From Zobellella denitrificans (GTDB lineage: Bacteria; Pseudomonadota; Gammaproteobacteria; Enterobacterales; Aeromonadaceae), in assembly GCF_002237365.1 (NCBI RefSeq), contig NZ_NMUO01000031.1, positions 1 through 38,745 of the forward strand: a stretch of 38,745 nucleotides of DNA, written 5' to 3'. Shown piece after piece: positions 9,977-18,826 of the stretch. Every line of letters begins with the position of its first letter. Within the stretch, counting starts at the first letter, position 1. The notes below the pieces were generated by a model. That model made no database searches and was not told where the DNA came from. It saw only the letters and a list, made by a program, of their open reading frames with translations. Both the position numbers and the translations under genes were made by a program.

Positions 9977-11176
9977 ATGTGTGCGATACACGGTAACAGG
10001 GGTGTGGTCTATACCGGTCCCGGCAAGGTCGAGGTCCAGTCCATCGCCTTCCCCGAGCTGTCTCTGGGCAACAGGGCCTGCCACCACGGGGTGATCCTCA
10101 AGGTGGTGTCCACCAACATCTGCGGCAGCGACCAGCACATGGTGCGCGGCCGCACCACGGCGCCCTCCGGCCTGGTGCTGGGCCACGAGATCACCGGCCA
10201 GATCATCGAATGCGGCCGCGACGTGGAATTCCTCAAGGTGGGCGACATCGTTTCGGTGCCCTTCAACATCGCCTGCGGCCGTTGCCGCAACTGCAAGGAA
10301 GGCAAGACCGGCATCTGCCTGAACGTGAACCCGGCCCGTCCCGGCGCCGCCTACGGCTACGTGGACATGGGCGGCTGGGTCGGCGGTCAGTCCGAATACG
10401 TGATGGTGCCCTACGCCGACTTCAACCTGCTGAAGTTTCCGGATCCCAACCAGGCGCTGGAGAAGATCCGTGACCTCACCCTGCTGTCGGACATCTTCCC
10501 CACCGGCTTCCACGGCTGTGTGACCGCCGGCGTCGGCCCGGGCTCCACCGTCTATATCGCCGGCGCCGGCCCGGTGGGCCTGGCCGCGGCCGCCTCCGCC
10601 CAGCTGCTGGGCGCCGCCTGCGTGATCGTCGGCGACATGAACCCGGACCGCCTGGCCCAGGCCCGCAGCTTCGGTTGCGAGACCATCGACCTGCGCGAAG
10701 ACGGCTCGATGGAAGACAAGATTGAGGCCATCCTCGGCGAGCGGGAAGTGGACGCCTTCGTCGACTGCGTCGGCTTCGAGGCCCATGCCTGCGGCTGCAA
10801 CCATGGCAAGGAAGCGCCGGCCACCGTGCTCAACTCGGCCATGCAGCTGACCCGGGCCGGCGGCCAGATCGGCATTCCCGGCCTGTACGTCACCGAGGAT
10901 CCGGGTGCGGCGGACGAGGCGGCCAAGCAGGGCGCGCTCAGCATGCGCTTCGGGCTGGGCTGGGCCAAGTCCCACTCCTTCCACACCGGCCAGTGCCCGG
11001 TGATGAAGTATCACCGTCCCCTGATGCAGGCCATACTTTTTGATAAGGTCCAGATCGCCAAGGCGGTGAACGTGCAGGTGATCTCCCTGGATCAGGCGGT
11101 GCAGGGCTACGCCGATTTCGACGACGGCGTGGCGAAGAAATTCGTGATAGACCCCCACGGCATGGTCGCGGCCTGA
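9977..11176 (+). CDS. fdhA: Glutathione-independent formaldehyde dehydrogenase
   Basis: Zinc-dependent medium-chain dehydrogenase with tightly bound NAD that oxidises (dismutates) formaldehyde without glutathione; 399 aa, the length of the Pseudomonas putida enzyme. Visible: catalytic-zinc Cys in VVSTNICGSDQHMVRGRTT, GHEITG, structural zinc cysteines in CGRCRNCKEGKTGIC, and the NAD fold GAGPVGLAAAASAQLLGA. ATG 9977 is preferred over ATG 9968 because GAAGGA lies at proper spacing. It removes the formaldehyde released by GbcAB and DgcAB; formate passes to the fds genes downstream. A family-2-independent REP cluster separates it from fdsG. Confidence 0.95.
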   Translation: MCAIHGNRGVVYTGPGKVEVQSIAFPELSLGNRACHHGVILKVVSTNICGSDQHMVRGRTTAPSGLVLGHEITGQIIECGRDVEFLKVGDIVSVPFNIACGRCRNCKEGKTGICLNVNPARPGAAYGYVDMGGWVGGQSEYVMVPYADFNLLKFPDPNQALEKIRDLTLLSDIFPTGFHGCVTAGVGPGSTVYIAGAGPVGLAAAASAQLLGAACVIVGDMNPDRLAQARSFGCETIDLREDGSMEDKIEAILGEREVDAFVDCVGFEAHACGCNHGKEAPATVLNSAMQLTRAGGQIGIPGLYVTEDPGAADEAAKQGALSMRFGLGWAKSHSFHTGQCPVMKYHRPLMQAILFDKVQIAKAVNVQVISLDQAVQGYADFDDGVAKKFVIDPHGMVAA

Positions 11177-11183
11177 GCCGCAG

Positions 11184-11351
11184 GGTTCGTTTCAACGGAC
11201 CGCCCCGGCATCGGCGCCGGGGTTGGTCCGATGTAGGGTCCACTTCAGTGGACCATTGTGCAGTCGGCGCCGTGGTTTGGTCACGATGTAGGGTCCACTT
11301 CAGTGGACCATTGTGCAGCCGGCGCCGTGATTTGGTCGACTGAAGTCGACC
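11184..11351. repeat. REP cluster between fdhA and fdsG (four palindromes)
   Basis: Four 18-bp palindromes of the same family: GGTTCGTTTCAACGGACC (11184), GGTCCACTTCAGTGGACC (11237 and 11292, in two near-identical 55-bp tandem units) and GGTCGACTGAAGTCGACC (11334). Constant outer GGTC/GACC is flanked by GTAGG or CCTAC, while the inner stem changes with pairing kept. The family is the same as in the array beside the RAYT gene. Confidence 0.85.
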
Positions 11352-11447
11352 CTACAAGGTCCGCCGCAGGGCCTGTTACAAGGGACCACCCGATACCGCG
11401 GAGCGGGCCCTCCGCCTGACGTTTACTCGATATAACAGGTTGATACT

Positions 11448-11939
11448 ATGGAAGATAAGCAAACAGCAATGGACCATACCCTAGAGCAACTGGTCGGCTC
11501 CCTCAAACACAAACCCGGCGCCCTGTTGCCTATCTTGCACAGTATCCAGGACCATTTCGGCTATATTCCCGACGCCGCCACCCCCATCATCGTCCGTGAG
11601 CTGCGCATCACCGCCGCCGACGTGCACGGGGTGGTGAGCTTCTACCACTACTTCCGTACCGAACAGCCGGGCCGGCACGTGGTGGAGATCTGCCGCGCCG
11701 AGGCCTGCCAGGCCCGCGGCGCCCGCGAGCTGGAGCGCCATGCCAAGGCCAGCCTGGGCATCGACTATCACCAGACCACCCCCGGCCGCGACATCACCCT
11801 GAAGGCGGTGTACTGCCTCGGCAACTGCGCCTGCGGCCCCTCGGTGCGGGTGGGCAAGCAGATCAAGGCGCGCATGACCCCGGCCCGGTTCGACGCCCTG
11901 GTAAACGAACTGACCACCTACAAACTGGAGCTGAACTGA
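11448..11939 (+). CDS. fdsG: NAD-dependent formate dehydrogenase gamma subunit FdsG (NuoE-like)
   Basis: 163-aa 2Fe-2S thioredoxin-fold subunit of soluble molybdenum formate dehydrogenase, passing electrons in the diaphorase part. The NuoE family pattern is present: ALLPILHSIQDHFGYIP, then VHGVVSFYHYF, first cysteine pair in CRAEACQARG and second in CLGNCACGPSVRVG. Its TGA overlaps the fdsB ATG by one base (TGATG), marking an operon. Start ATG 11448; a later ATG at 11469 is possible. Confidence 0.93.
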   Translation: MEDKQTAMDHTLEQLVGSLKHKPGALLPILHSIQDHFGYIPDAATPIIVRELRITAADVHGVVSFYHYFRTEQPGRHVVEICRAEACQARGARELERHAKASLGIDYHQTTPGRDITLKAVYCLGNCACGPSVRVGKQIKARMTPARFDALVNELTTYKLELN

Positions 11940-13480
11940 TGAGCCTGCGCATCTTCGTTCCCTACGAGACCACGGCCCTGTCGCTCGGCGCCGAGGACGT
12001 GGCGACCCTGATCCGGCGCGAGGCCGATGCCCGCGGCCTCGACATCGAACTGGTCCGCAACGGTTCCCGCGGCCTGTGCTGGCTGGAGCCCCTGGTGGAG
12101 GTGGACGACGGCCGCGGCCGACGCGCCTTCGGCCCGGTGGCGCCGGAAGACGTGGCCTCGCTGTTCGAACACGGCTTCGGCGACGACCATCCTCTGGCCC
12201 AGGGGCCGACCGAGGAGATCCCCTACCTCCAGCGCCAGCAGCGGGTCACCTTCGCCCGCATCGGCGTCACCGATCCGGTGTCGCTGGCGGATTACCGGGC
12301 GCTGGGCGGTTTCGACGGCCTGGAAAAAGCTGTCCACCGCACGCCCCAGCAACTGGTGGACATGGTCAAGGCCTCGGGCCTGCGCGGCCGGGGCGGGGCG
12401 GCCTTTCCCACCGGCATCAAGTGGCAGACGGTGCTTGACGCCAAAGGCGCGCAGAAATACATCGTCTGCAACGCCGACGAGGGCGACTCCGGCACCTTCG
12501 CCGACCGGCTGGTGATGGAGTCCGATCCCTACATGCTGATCGAGGGCATGATCATTGCCGGGCTCGCCGTGGGCGCCACCCAGGGCTACATCTACCTGCG
12601 CGAGGAATACCCCCTGGCCCATGAGCTGCTCAATATCGCCATCGAGCGGGCCCGGGCGGCCGGCTACCTGGGGCAGGACATCCTGGGCTGCGGCCGCGCC
12701 TTCGAGCTGGAGGTGCGGCTCGGCGCCGGCGCCTACATCTGCGGCGAGGAGACCTCCCTGCTCGAAAGCCTGGAAGGCAAGCGCGGCATGGTGCGCGCCA
12801 AGCCGCCGCTGCCGGCCATCGTCGGCCTGTTCGGCCAGCCCACCGTGGTGAACAACGTGCTGAGCTTCGCCGCCGTGCCGTCCATCCTGAGCGAGGGGCC
12901 CGAGCATTACGCCAGCTTCGGCGTCGACCGTTCCAAGGGCACCCTGCCGTTCCAGCTGGCCGGCAACCTCAAGCGCGGCGGCCTGGTGGAGCTGGCCTTC
13001 GGCCACCGCCTGCGCGAACTGATAGAAGACTTCGGCGGCGGCACCGAGAGCGGCCGGCCGGTGCGGGCGGTGCAGGTGGGCGGGCCGCTCGGTGCCTACC
13101 TGGCGCCCGAGCAGTTCGACACCCCGCTCGACTACGAGGCCTTTGCCGCCATCGGCGCCGTGCTCGGCCACGGCGGGGTGGTGGTGTTCGACGAGTCGGT
13201 GAACATGGCCGAGCAGGCCCGTTTTTCCATGGAGTTCTGCGTCGAGGAGTCCTGCGGCAAATGCACCCCCTGCCGCATCGGCGCCGTGCGCGGGGTGGAG
13301 GTGATCGATCGCATCGTCGCCAACGACCAGCGCGAGGCCAACCTGGCCCTGCTGGAGGAGCTGTGCGACACCATGATGCAGGGCTCGCTCTGCGCCATGG
13401 GCGGCATGACGCCCTTCCCGGTCAAGAGCGCACTGCAGTATTTTCCCGAAGATTTCCACCGCCAGGGAGGCGAAGGCTGA
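11939..13480 (+). CDS. fdsB: Formate dehydrogenase beta subunit FdsB (NuoF-like)
   Basis: 513-aa flavoprotein carrying FMN, the NAD+ site and one 4Fe-4S cluster; it reduces NAD+ with electrons from formate. Residues 1-110 form the FdsB-type N-terminal domain without the usual 2Fe-2S cysteines. The NADH/FMN motifs GLRGRGGAAFPTGIKWQ and GAGAYICGEETSLLESLEG follow, and the cluster motif ESCGKCTPCRIG is at about 437-448. Start and stop overlap both neighbours (TGATG on each side), so fdsG-B-A are translationally coupled. Confidence 0.95.
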   Translation: MSLRIFVPYETTALSLGAEDVATLIRREADARGLDIELVRNGSRGLCWLEPLVEVDDGRGRRAFGPVAPEDVASLFEHGFGDDHPLAQGPTEEIPYLQRQQRVTFARIGVTDPVSLADYRALGGFDGLEKAVHRTPQQLVDMVKASGLRGRGGAAFPTGIKWQTVLDAKGAQKYIVCNADEGDSGTFADRLVMESDPYMLIEGMIIAGLAVGATQGYIYLREEYPLAHELLNIAIERARAAGYLGQDILGCGRAFELEVRLGAGAYICGEETSLLESLEGKRGMVRAKPPLPAIVGLFGQPTVVNNVLSFAAVPSILSEGPEHYASFGVDRSKGTLPFQLAGNLKRGGLVELAFGHRLRELIEDFGGGTESGRPVRAVQVGGPLGAYLAPEQFDTPLDYEAFAAIGAVLGHGGVVVFDESVNMAEQARFSMEFCVEESCGKCTPCRIGAVRGVEVIDRIVANDQREANLALLEELCDTMMQGSLCAMGGMTPFPVKSALQYFPEDFHRQGGEG

Positions 13481-16329
13481 TGGTTGAGCATTTTTATCCC
13501 GAAAAAGACCTGGGTACCCCGGCCGTCGAGTCGGCCACCCTGGTCTCCCTGAACATCGATGGCGTCGAGGTGACCGTGCCCGAAGGCACCTCGGTGATGC
13601 GCGCCGCCGCCCTGGTGGACATCAACATCCCCAAACTGTGCGCCACCGACAGCCTGGAGTCCTTTGGTTCCTGCCGGTTGTGCACGGTCGAGATCGAAGG
13701 CCGGCGCGGCTTTCATGCCTCCTGCACCACGCCGGTGGCCGAGGGCATGGTGGTGCGCAGCCAAAGCCAGGCCCTGGCCAGGCTGCGCCGCAACATCATG
13801 GAGCTCTATATCTCCGATCACCCGCTCGACTGCCTGACCTGCCCGGCCAACGGCGACTGCGAGCTGCAGGACATGGCGGGTGCCGTGGGCCTGCGTGAGG
13901 TGCGCTACGGCTTTGCCGGCGAAAACCACCTGGCGTTGGGCAAGGACGAGTCCAACCCATATTTTACCTTCGACGCCAGCAAGTGCATCCTCTGCTCCCG
14001 CTGCGTGCGCGCCTGCGGCGAGGTGCAGGGCACCTTCGCCCTCACCATCCAGGGGCGGGGCTTCGACTCCCTGGTGTCCACCGGCAAGAACACCGACTTC
14101 CTGGGCTCCGACTGCGTGTCCTGCGGCGCCTGCGTGCAGGCCTGCCCCACCGCCACCCTCACCGAGAAATCGGTGATCGCCAAGGGCCAACCCGAGCACA
14201 GCGTGATCACCACCTGCGCCTACTGCGGCGTGGGCTGCTCCTTCAAGGCGGAGATGCAGGGCGACCAACTGGTGCGCATGACCCCCTGGAAGGGCGGCCA
14301 GGCCAACCACGGCCACTCCTGCGTCAAGGGCCGCTTCGCCTTCGGCTACGCCACCCACAAGGACCGGCTGACCACGCCGATGATCCGCGATCATATCGAC
14401 CAGCCCTGGCGGGAGGTGAGCTGGGATGAAGCCATCGGCTTCGCCGCCCGCAGGCTCAAGGAAGTGCAGGCCAGGCACGGCCGCCACAGCGTGGGCGGCA
14501 TCACCTCGTCGCGCTGCACCAACGAGGAAACCTACCTGGTGCAGAAGCTGGTGCGGGCCGCGCTCGGCAACAACAACACCGACACCTGCGCCCGGGTGTG
14601 CCACAGCCCCACCGGCTACGGCCTCAAGATGACCCTGGGCGAGTCGGCGGGCACCCAGGACTTCGATTCGGTGCTCAAGGCGGACTGCATCCTGGTAATC
14701 GGCGCCAACCCCACCGACGCCCACCCGGTGTTCGGCTCCTTGCTGCGCAAGCGGCTGCGCCAGGGCGCCCGGCTGATCGTGGCGGATCCGCGCCATATCG
14801 ACCTGCTCGACAGCCCCCATACCGGGGCGGCCATCCACCTGCCGATCCGCCCGGGCACCAACGTGGCGCTGGTCAACGCCCTGGCCCACGTGATCGTGAC
14901 CGAAGGGCTGGAAGACCACGACTTTATCGCCGAGCGCTGCGCCCAGACGGAATACCAGGCCTGGCGCGACTTCATCCTGGAGCCGCGCCATGCCCCCGAG
15001 GCGGTGGCGGACATCATCGGCGTGCCCGCCCGGCGCATCCGCGAGGCGGCCCTGCTCTACGGCGGGGCCGGCAACGGCGCCATCTACTACGGCCTGGGGG
15101 TCACCGAGCACAGCCAGGGTTCCACCACCGTCATGGGCATCGCCAACCTGGCCCTGGCCACCGGCAACATCGGCCGGCCCGGGGTGGGGGTGAACCCGCT
15201 GCGCGGCCAGAACAACGTGCAGGGCTCCTGCGACATGGGCTCCTTCCCCCACGAGCTGCCCGGCTACCAGCCGGTGACCGACGCCGCCGTGCGCGGCCGC
15301 TTCGAGGCCGCCTGGGGCGCGACCCTGGATCCCGAGCCGGGCCTGCGCATCCCGCGCATGTTCGACGCCGCCATCGAGGGCAGCTTCAAGGCCATGTATG
15401 TGCAGGGGGAGGACATCGCCCAGTCGGATCCCAACACCCAGCACGTGGAGGCGGCGCTGCGCTCGCTGGAGCTGCTGATCGTGCAGGACATCTTCCTCAA
15501 CGAGACTGCCAAGTTCGCCCACGTGATCCTGCCCGGCGCCAGCTTCCTTGAGAAGAACGGCACCTTCACCAACGCCGAGCGGCGCATCAACCGGGTGCGC
15601 AAGGTGATGACGCCGCTGGCGGGCAAGGAGGACTGGGAAGTGACCATGGGTCTGGCCAACGCCCTGGGCTACCCCATGCACTACGATCACCCTTCCGAGA
15701 TCATGGACGAGATCGCCGCCCTGACGCCGTCCTTCACCGGGGTCAGCTACGACAAGCTGGAACGGCTCGGCAGCATCCAGTGGCCCTGCAACGCCGAGCA
15801 TCCCGAGGGCATGCCGGTGATGCACGAAGAGCAGTTCCCCATCGGCCGGGCACGGATGGTGGTGACCGAGTTCATGCCCACCACCGAGAAGGTGAGCGAG
15901 CGCTACCCGCTGCTGCTGACCACGGGGCGGATCCTCAGCCACTACAACGTGGGGGCCCAGACCCGGCGCACCGACAACAACGTGTGGCACGACGAGGACG
16001 TACTGGAAATCCACCCCCACGACGCCGCCGCCCGCGGCATCGAGGACGGCCAGCCGGTGAGCATCGACAGCCGCACCGGGCGTACCGTGCTGCGGGCGCA
16101 GCACAGCACCCGCATGCAGCCGGGGGTGGTGTACACCACCTTCCACTTCCCGCACAGCGGGGCCAACGTGATCACCACCGACAACTCGGACTGGGCCACC
16201 AACTGCCCGGAATACAAGGTGACGGCGGTGCAGGTGACGGCCGAGGCGCCCCAGGCGCTGTCGGACTGGCAACAACGCTTCTACGACTTTACCCGGGAGC
16301 AGTTGGCCTTTGCCCGGCATGGAGACTGA
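13480..16329 (+). CDS. fdsA: Formate dehydrogenase alpha (catalytic) subunit FdsA
   Basis: 949-aa molybdenum bis-MGD subunit oxidising formate to CO2. N-terminal NuoG-like region: 2Fe-2S cysteines (GSCRLCTVEIEG, ASCTTPV), a His/Cys cluster motif (HPLDCLTCPANGDCELQD), and two 4Fe-4S motifs (CILCSRCVRACG; CVSCGACVQACPTA). Catalytic part: 4Fe-4S ligands C246, C249, C253 in CAYCGVGC with a fourth in SCVKGRF, and the molybdenum ligand Cys374 followed by His375 in CARVCHSPTGYG, a cysteine rather than selenocysteine enzyme. The dinucleotide-binding C-terminus (TGRILSHYNVG, NCPEYKVTAVQV) is complete. The ATG at 13480 overlaps the fdsB stop; upstream in-frame sequence is within fdsB. Confidence 0.96.
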   Translation: MVEHFYPEKDLGTPAVESATLVSLNIDGVEVTVPEGTSVMRAAALVDINIPKLCATDSLESFGSCRLCTVEIEGRRGFHASCTTPVAEGMVVRSQSQALARLRRNIMELYISDHPLDCLTCPANGDCELQDMAGAVGLREVRYGFAGENHLALGKDESNPYFTFDASKCILCSRCVRACGEVQGTFALTIQGRGFDSLVSTGKNTDFLGSDCVSCGACVQACPTATLTEKSVIAKGQPEHSVITTCAYCGVGCSFKAEMQGDQLVRMTPWKGGQANHGHSCVKGRFAFGYATHKDRLTTPMIRDHIDQPWREVSWDEAIGFAARRLKEVQARHGRHSVGGITSSRCTNEETYLVQKLVRAALGNNNTDTCARVCHSPTGYGLKMTLGESAGTQDFDSVLKADCILVIGANPTDAHPVFGSLLRKRLRQGARLIVADPRHIDLLDSPHTGAAIHLPIRPGTNVALVNALAHVIVTEGLEDHDFIAERCAQTEYQAWRDFILEPRHAPEAVADIIGVPARRIREAALLYGGAGNGAIYYGLGVTEHSQGSTTVMGIANLALATGNIGRPGVGVNPLRGQNNVQGSCDMGSFPHELPGYQPVTDAAVRGRFEAAWGATLDPEPGLRIPRMFDAAIEGSFKAMYVQGEDIAQSDPNTQHVEAALRSLELLIVQDIFLNETAKFAHVILPGASFLEKNGTFTNAERRINRVRKVMTPLAGKEDWEVTMGLANALGYPMHYDHPSEIMDEIAALTPSFTGVSYDKLERLGSIQWPCNAEHPEGMPVMHEEQFPIGRARMVVTEFMPTTEKVSERYPLLLTTGRILSHYNVGAQTRRTDNNVWHDEDVLEIHPHDAAARGIEDGQPVSIDSRTGRTVLRAQHSTRMQPGVVYTTFHFPHSGANVITTDNSDWATNCPEYKVTAVQVTAEAPQALSDWQQRFYDFTREQLAFARHGD

Positions 16330-16342
16330 GGAGGACGAGCCC

Positions 16343-17134
16343 ATGGCACAGCGCAAACCCAAGGCCTCGGCTCCCGAACCCGGCCTGGTGGAAGTGGGCG
16401 TAGGCCGCCTCAGCGGCGGCCAGGGCCATGACTGGGTGGCTGAAGAGGTGCCGGTGGCCCTGGTGTACAACGGCATCTCCCACGCGGTGATGATGGCAAG
16501 CCCCTTGGATCTGGAGGACTTTGCCCTGGGGTTCAGCCTGACCGAGGGCATCGTCGAGCGGCCGGGGCAGATCTACGGGATGGAGGTCAACGCCGACCCC
16601 AAGGGTCTGCGGCTGGAGATAGAGCTGGCCGCCGAGTGTTTCTTCCGGCTCAAGGCCCGGCGGCGCAGCCTGAGTGGCCGCACCGGCTGCGGCCTGTGCG
16701 GCACCGAATCCCTGGCCGAGGCGGTGGCGCCGGTGTGCGCCGTCAGCCCGGGTCCGGTGCCGGCGCGGGCAGTCATCGACCGCGCCTTTGCCGAACTCCG
16801 CCATCAGCAGCCGCTCCATTACCAGAGCGGCGCCACCCATGCGGCGGCGGGGTTCGACGCAGAGGGAAACCTGCTGGCGGCGCGGGAAGACGTGGGCCGG
16901 CACAACGCGCTCGACAAGCTGGTGGGCGCCCTGGCGCGCGTCCAGGTCACACCGGCCTTCGTCATCGTCACCAGTCGGGCCAGCTATGAAATGGTGCACA
17001 AGTGCGCCGTGCTCGGCGCCGCCACCCTGGTGGCGGTGTCGGCCCCCACCTCGCTCGCCATCGACCAGGCCCGCGCCGCCGGGCTCAACCTTATCGGCTT
17101 CGCCCGCCAGGGCGACGGCGTCATCTATACCTGA
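16343..17134 (+). CDS. fdhD: Formate dehydrogenase accessory sulfurtransferase FdhD
   Basis: 263-aa cytoplasmic protein that delivers sulfur from a cysteine desulfurase to the bis-MGD cofactor, needed for FdsA activity. The conserved CxxC is seen in GRTGCGLCGTESL, near residues 115-118, with EDFALGFSLTEGI before it and AREDVGRHNALDKLVG after it. ATG 16343 is preferred (GAGGAGG upstream at good spacing) over an ATG at 16310 inside fdsA. It is the last gene of the fds operon; no fdsD-like small subunit follows. Confidence 0.94.
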   Translation: MAQRKPKASAPEPGLVEVGVGRLSGGQGHDWVAEEVPVALVYNGISHAVMMASPLDLEDFALGFSLTEGIVERPGQIYGMEVNADPKGLRLEIELAAECFFRLKARRRSLSGRTGCGLCGTESLAEAVAPVCAVSPGPVPARAVIDRAFAELRHQQPLHYQSGATHAAAGFDAEGNLLAAREDVGRHNALDKLVGALARVQVTPAFVIVTSRASYEMVHKCAVLGAATLVAVSAPTSLAIDQARAAGLNLIGFARQGDGVIYT

Positions 17135-17151
17135 CCGGGCCATGCCGTGAT

Positions 17152-17178
17152 GGGGCGCGGGCGGGTCGCCCGCGCCCC
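17152..17178 (+). terminator. 12-bp GC hairpin after fdhD
   Basis: GGGGCGCGGGCG and CGCCCGCGCCCC pair perfectly around a GGT loop, 17 bases after the fdhD stop. No T-run follows, so it may be a Rho-type end or an RNA-stabilising structure. A partly identical hairpin occurs at 20192-20213, so it may also be a small repeat family. Confidence 0.45.
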
Positions 17179-17340
17179 AGGTGAGGCGAAAACCTGCAAA
17201 CGGCGGGGAATGCGGAAATTTGGCATCCTTTCCGCCGGTTTGTGCCGGCTAAAGCGGCACCTACAGCGGCATCTATAGCAGCGGCTGTGCAGAGCTAGCA
17301 CTGCGCTTGGCTGAACTACATGGCGTGCTAGGGGTGATGG

Positions 17341-17363
17341 GCTCCCACGTCGGGCGTGGGAGC
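17341..17363. other. 9-bp hairpin downstream of pchP
   Basis: GCTCCCACG and CGTGGGAGC pair perfectly around TCGGG, 17 bases beyond the pchP stop on the minus strand. It is a candidate transcript end without a T-run. Confidence 0.45.
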
Positions 17364-17379
17364 GGGGAGTGAAGGCGGC

Positions 17380-18444
17380 TTACTGTTGGTGGATGTCGTC
17401 CGGTTTAACGATAATCCAGTTCTTGTCCGCGTCGGCGGGCAGCCCCAGTCTGGCCTGGGTGGCGGCGGCGTCCTTCGCCCAGTCGGTGATGTGCTGGGTG
17501 TACTTGCCCTTGCGGTCCACCCACAGCCGGATGCCGCCCTTGTCCACGTCGGTGGCGTTCAGCAGCATGTAGCCGTCGGAGCCGGAGGTGTCGCCGGCCA
17601 CCAGCACCGGTTTGCGCCACTGATCGATCCAGCCGATGATGCTGCCGAGCTTGCCTTCGTACCAGGTCATGGGGTTCATCAGGTAGGGGGTCAGCTCGAG
17701 CGGCAGGTTGGCTTCGGGGTCGTATTCCCCGGCCTTGATCTGCAGGCGGGAGGTGGTCAGCTCACCGCTTTCCCGGTTTTTCAGCAGCATGTTCACCCCG
17801 ATAACGTTCTCCGGCTTGACGTTGTAGCCGTATTTGGGGTCGCTTGCGATCATGCGCACGATTTCCTCGCTGGCCGCCGTCATCACATACACCTCGATGC
17901 CGTTTTCCTGCAGCCGGTTGTAGAGCTGCTGCATGCCGGCGAAGATCTTCGGCGGCGTGACATGGCCCGCTACCACCTGGTCGCCGTCGTAATACTGGAT
18001 GGGAATGGGCTCGCCATGGGCCATGACTTCGTCCACGTAGCCCTTGAGCTCGGCCAGGGTGAAGCCGGAGAAGATCTGGGCCACCCAGGGGTAGCACACC
18101 AGGTCGTCGATCTCGCACAGGCGGTAGTAGTAACTGTTCAGGCTTTCCTGGTGCTCCGCCGTGTCCTTGAAGGGAATGAGCTTGAGGGACGCGTCCATGG
18201 TCTCCCGGGTCAGCAGGCCTTTCATCTCTAGGTAGGGCAGCAGGGATTCTTCGATATCAAACTGATAACTGGTGTTGTCCATGTCGAACACCGCGTAGGC
18301 CCCCTGGTTGGCGTTGGCGGCGATCATGGCGTTTAGCTGGCGGGCGGCGTCCTGGGGCCAGTGGCTAAGGGTGGTTTCGGCCTGGGCGAAGAGGCTGGCG
18401 CTTGCCAGTAATGCACCGTAAATACAATGACTTATCCTTATCAT
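17380..18444 (-). CDS. pchP: Periplasmic phosphorylcholine phosphatase PchP
   Basis: HAD-superfamily phosphatase that releases choline from phosphorylcholine; 354 aa. A signal peptide is visible ([20 protein letters not shown], cleavage near AQA-ET). HAD motif I is FDMDNTS with nucleophile D54 and general acid D56, followed by [17 protein letters not shown], close to Pseudomonas PchP. Later elements include [13 protein letters not shown] (motif II/III region) and [13 protein letters not shown] (motif IV). It supplies choline outside the membrane for import by nearby BCCT carriers. The divergent upstream region holds a candidate GbdR-type motif (18607-18619) and the second BetI operator. Confidence 0.92.
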   Translation of the reverse strand: MIRISHCIYGALLASASLFAQAETTLSHWPQDAARQLNAMIAANANQGAYAVFDMDNTSYQFDIEESLLPYLEMKGLLTRETMDASLKLIPFKDTAEHQESLNSYYYRLCEIDDLVCYPWVAQIFSGFTLAELKGYVDEVMAHGEPIPIQYYDGDQVVAGHVTPPKIFAGMQQLYNRLQENGIEVYVMTAASEEIVRMIASDPKYGYNVKPENVIGVNMLLKNRESGELTTSRLQIKAGEYDPEANLPLELTPYLMNPMTWYEGKLGSIIGWIDQWRKPVLVAGDTSGSDGYMLLNATDVDKGGIRLWVDRKGKYTQHITDWAKDAAATQARLGLPADADKNWIIVKPDDIHQQ

Positions 18445-18606
18445 CGGGTTCTCCTTCGAGTGGGTTGGCCGGGCTCGCTGGCCCGGACAAAACAGCCTAG
18501 GAGCGAAAATAGAACAAAATTTATCTCCAAACGACTCCTGCTTATCTGATTATGACAAGCCTCTTTCGAGCCCTTTTTTGGCTAGGGGACGAAGTTTTTT
18601 GGCGTC

Positions 18607-18619
18607 GTGTCGCATTCAG
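18607..18619 (+). promoter_or_regulatory. Candidate activator motif A (GTGTCGCATTCAG)
   Basis: GTGTCGCATTCAG lies between pchP and the short BCCT gene and recurs with one change upstream of the full BCCT gene (27716) and, as GTCGCTTTCAG, before the dgc operon (31344). A second GTCGCA follows 20 bases later, suggesting a direct repeat as used by AraC-type activators. Assignment to GbdR is inference. Confidence 0.4.
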
Positions 18620-18674
18620 GCATTTTTCGGTCGCACCCATGGTGCAATGATGGAAGCATCGTCTTACATTTAGC

Positions 18675-18697
18675 ATTAATTGAACGTTCAATAAAAA
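18675..18697. promoter_or_regulatory. BetI operator, copy 2
   Basis: The perfect palindrome ATTGAACGTTCAAT (18679-18692) sits in a 23-base segment identical to the one before betI. It lies 130 bases upstream of the BCCT-like gene at 18827 and 230 bases from pchP. It most likely places the transporter, and perhaps pchP, under choline-responsive BetI control. Confidence 0.75.
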
Positions 18698-18826
18698 GTC
18701 ACCGGCAACAGGTGAACGACAAGCCTCCCCAGAGAGGCGACAACCATAACAAGGAATGGTGGATGGTCATGGTGCTAACGCACGACACATTACGAGTGAT
18801 GGAACCAATACAAGAGGAATGTATCC

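Noticed and set aside
13132-16551. Long minus-strand open frame opposite fdsA
   Set aside because: It is an antisense shadow of the well supported fdsA and fdhD genes, with a similar low-complexity translation.
17135-17379. Possible fdsD after fdhD
   Set aside because: I looked for a small delta-subunit ORF here and found only hairpins and no credible coding frame.
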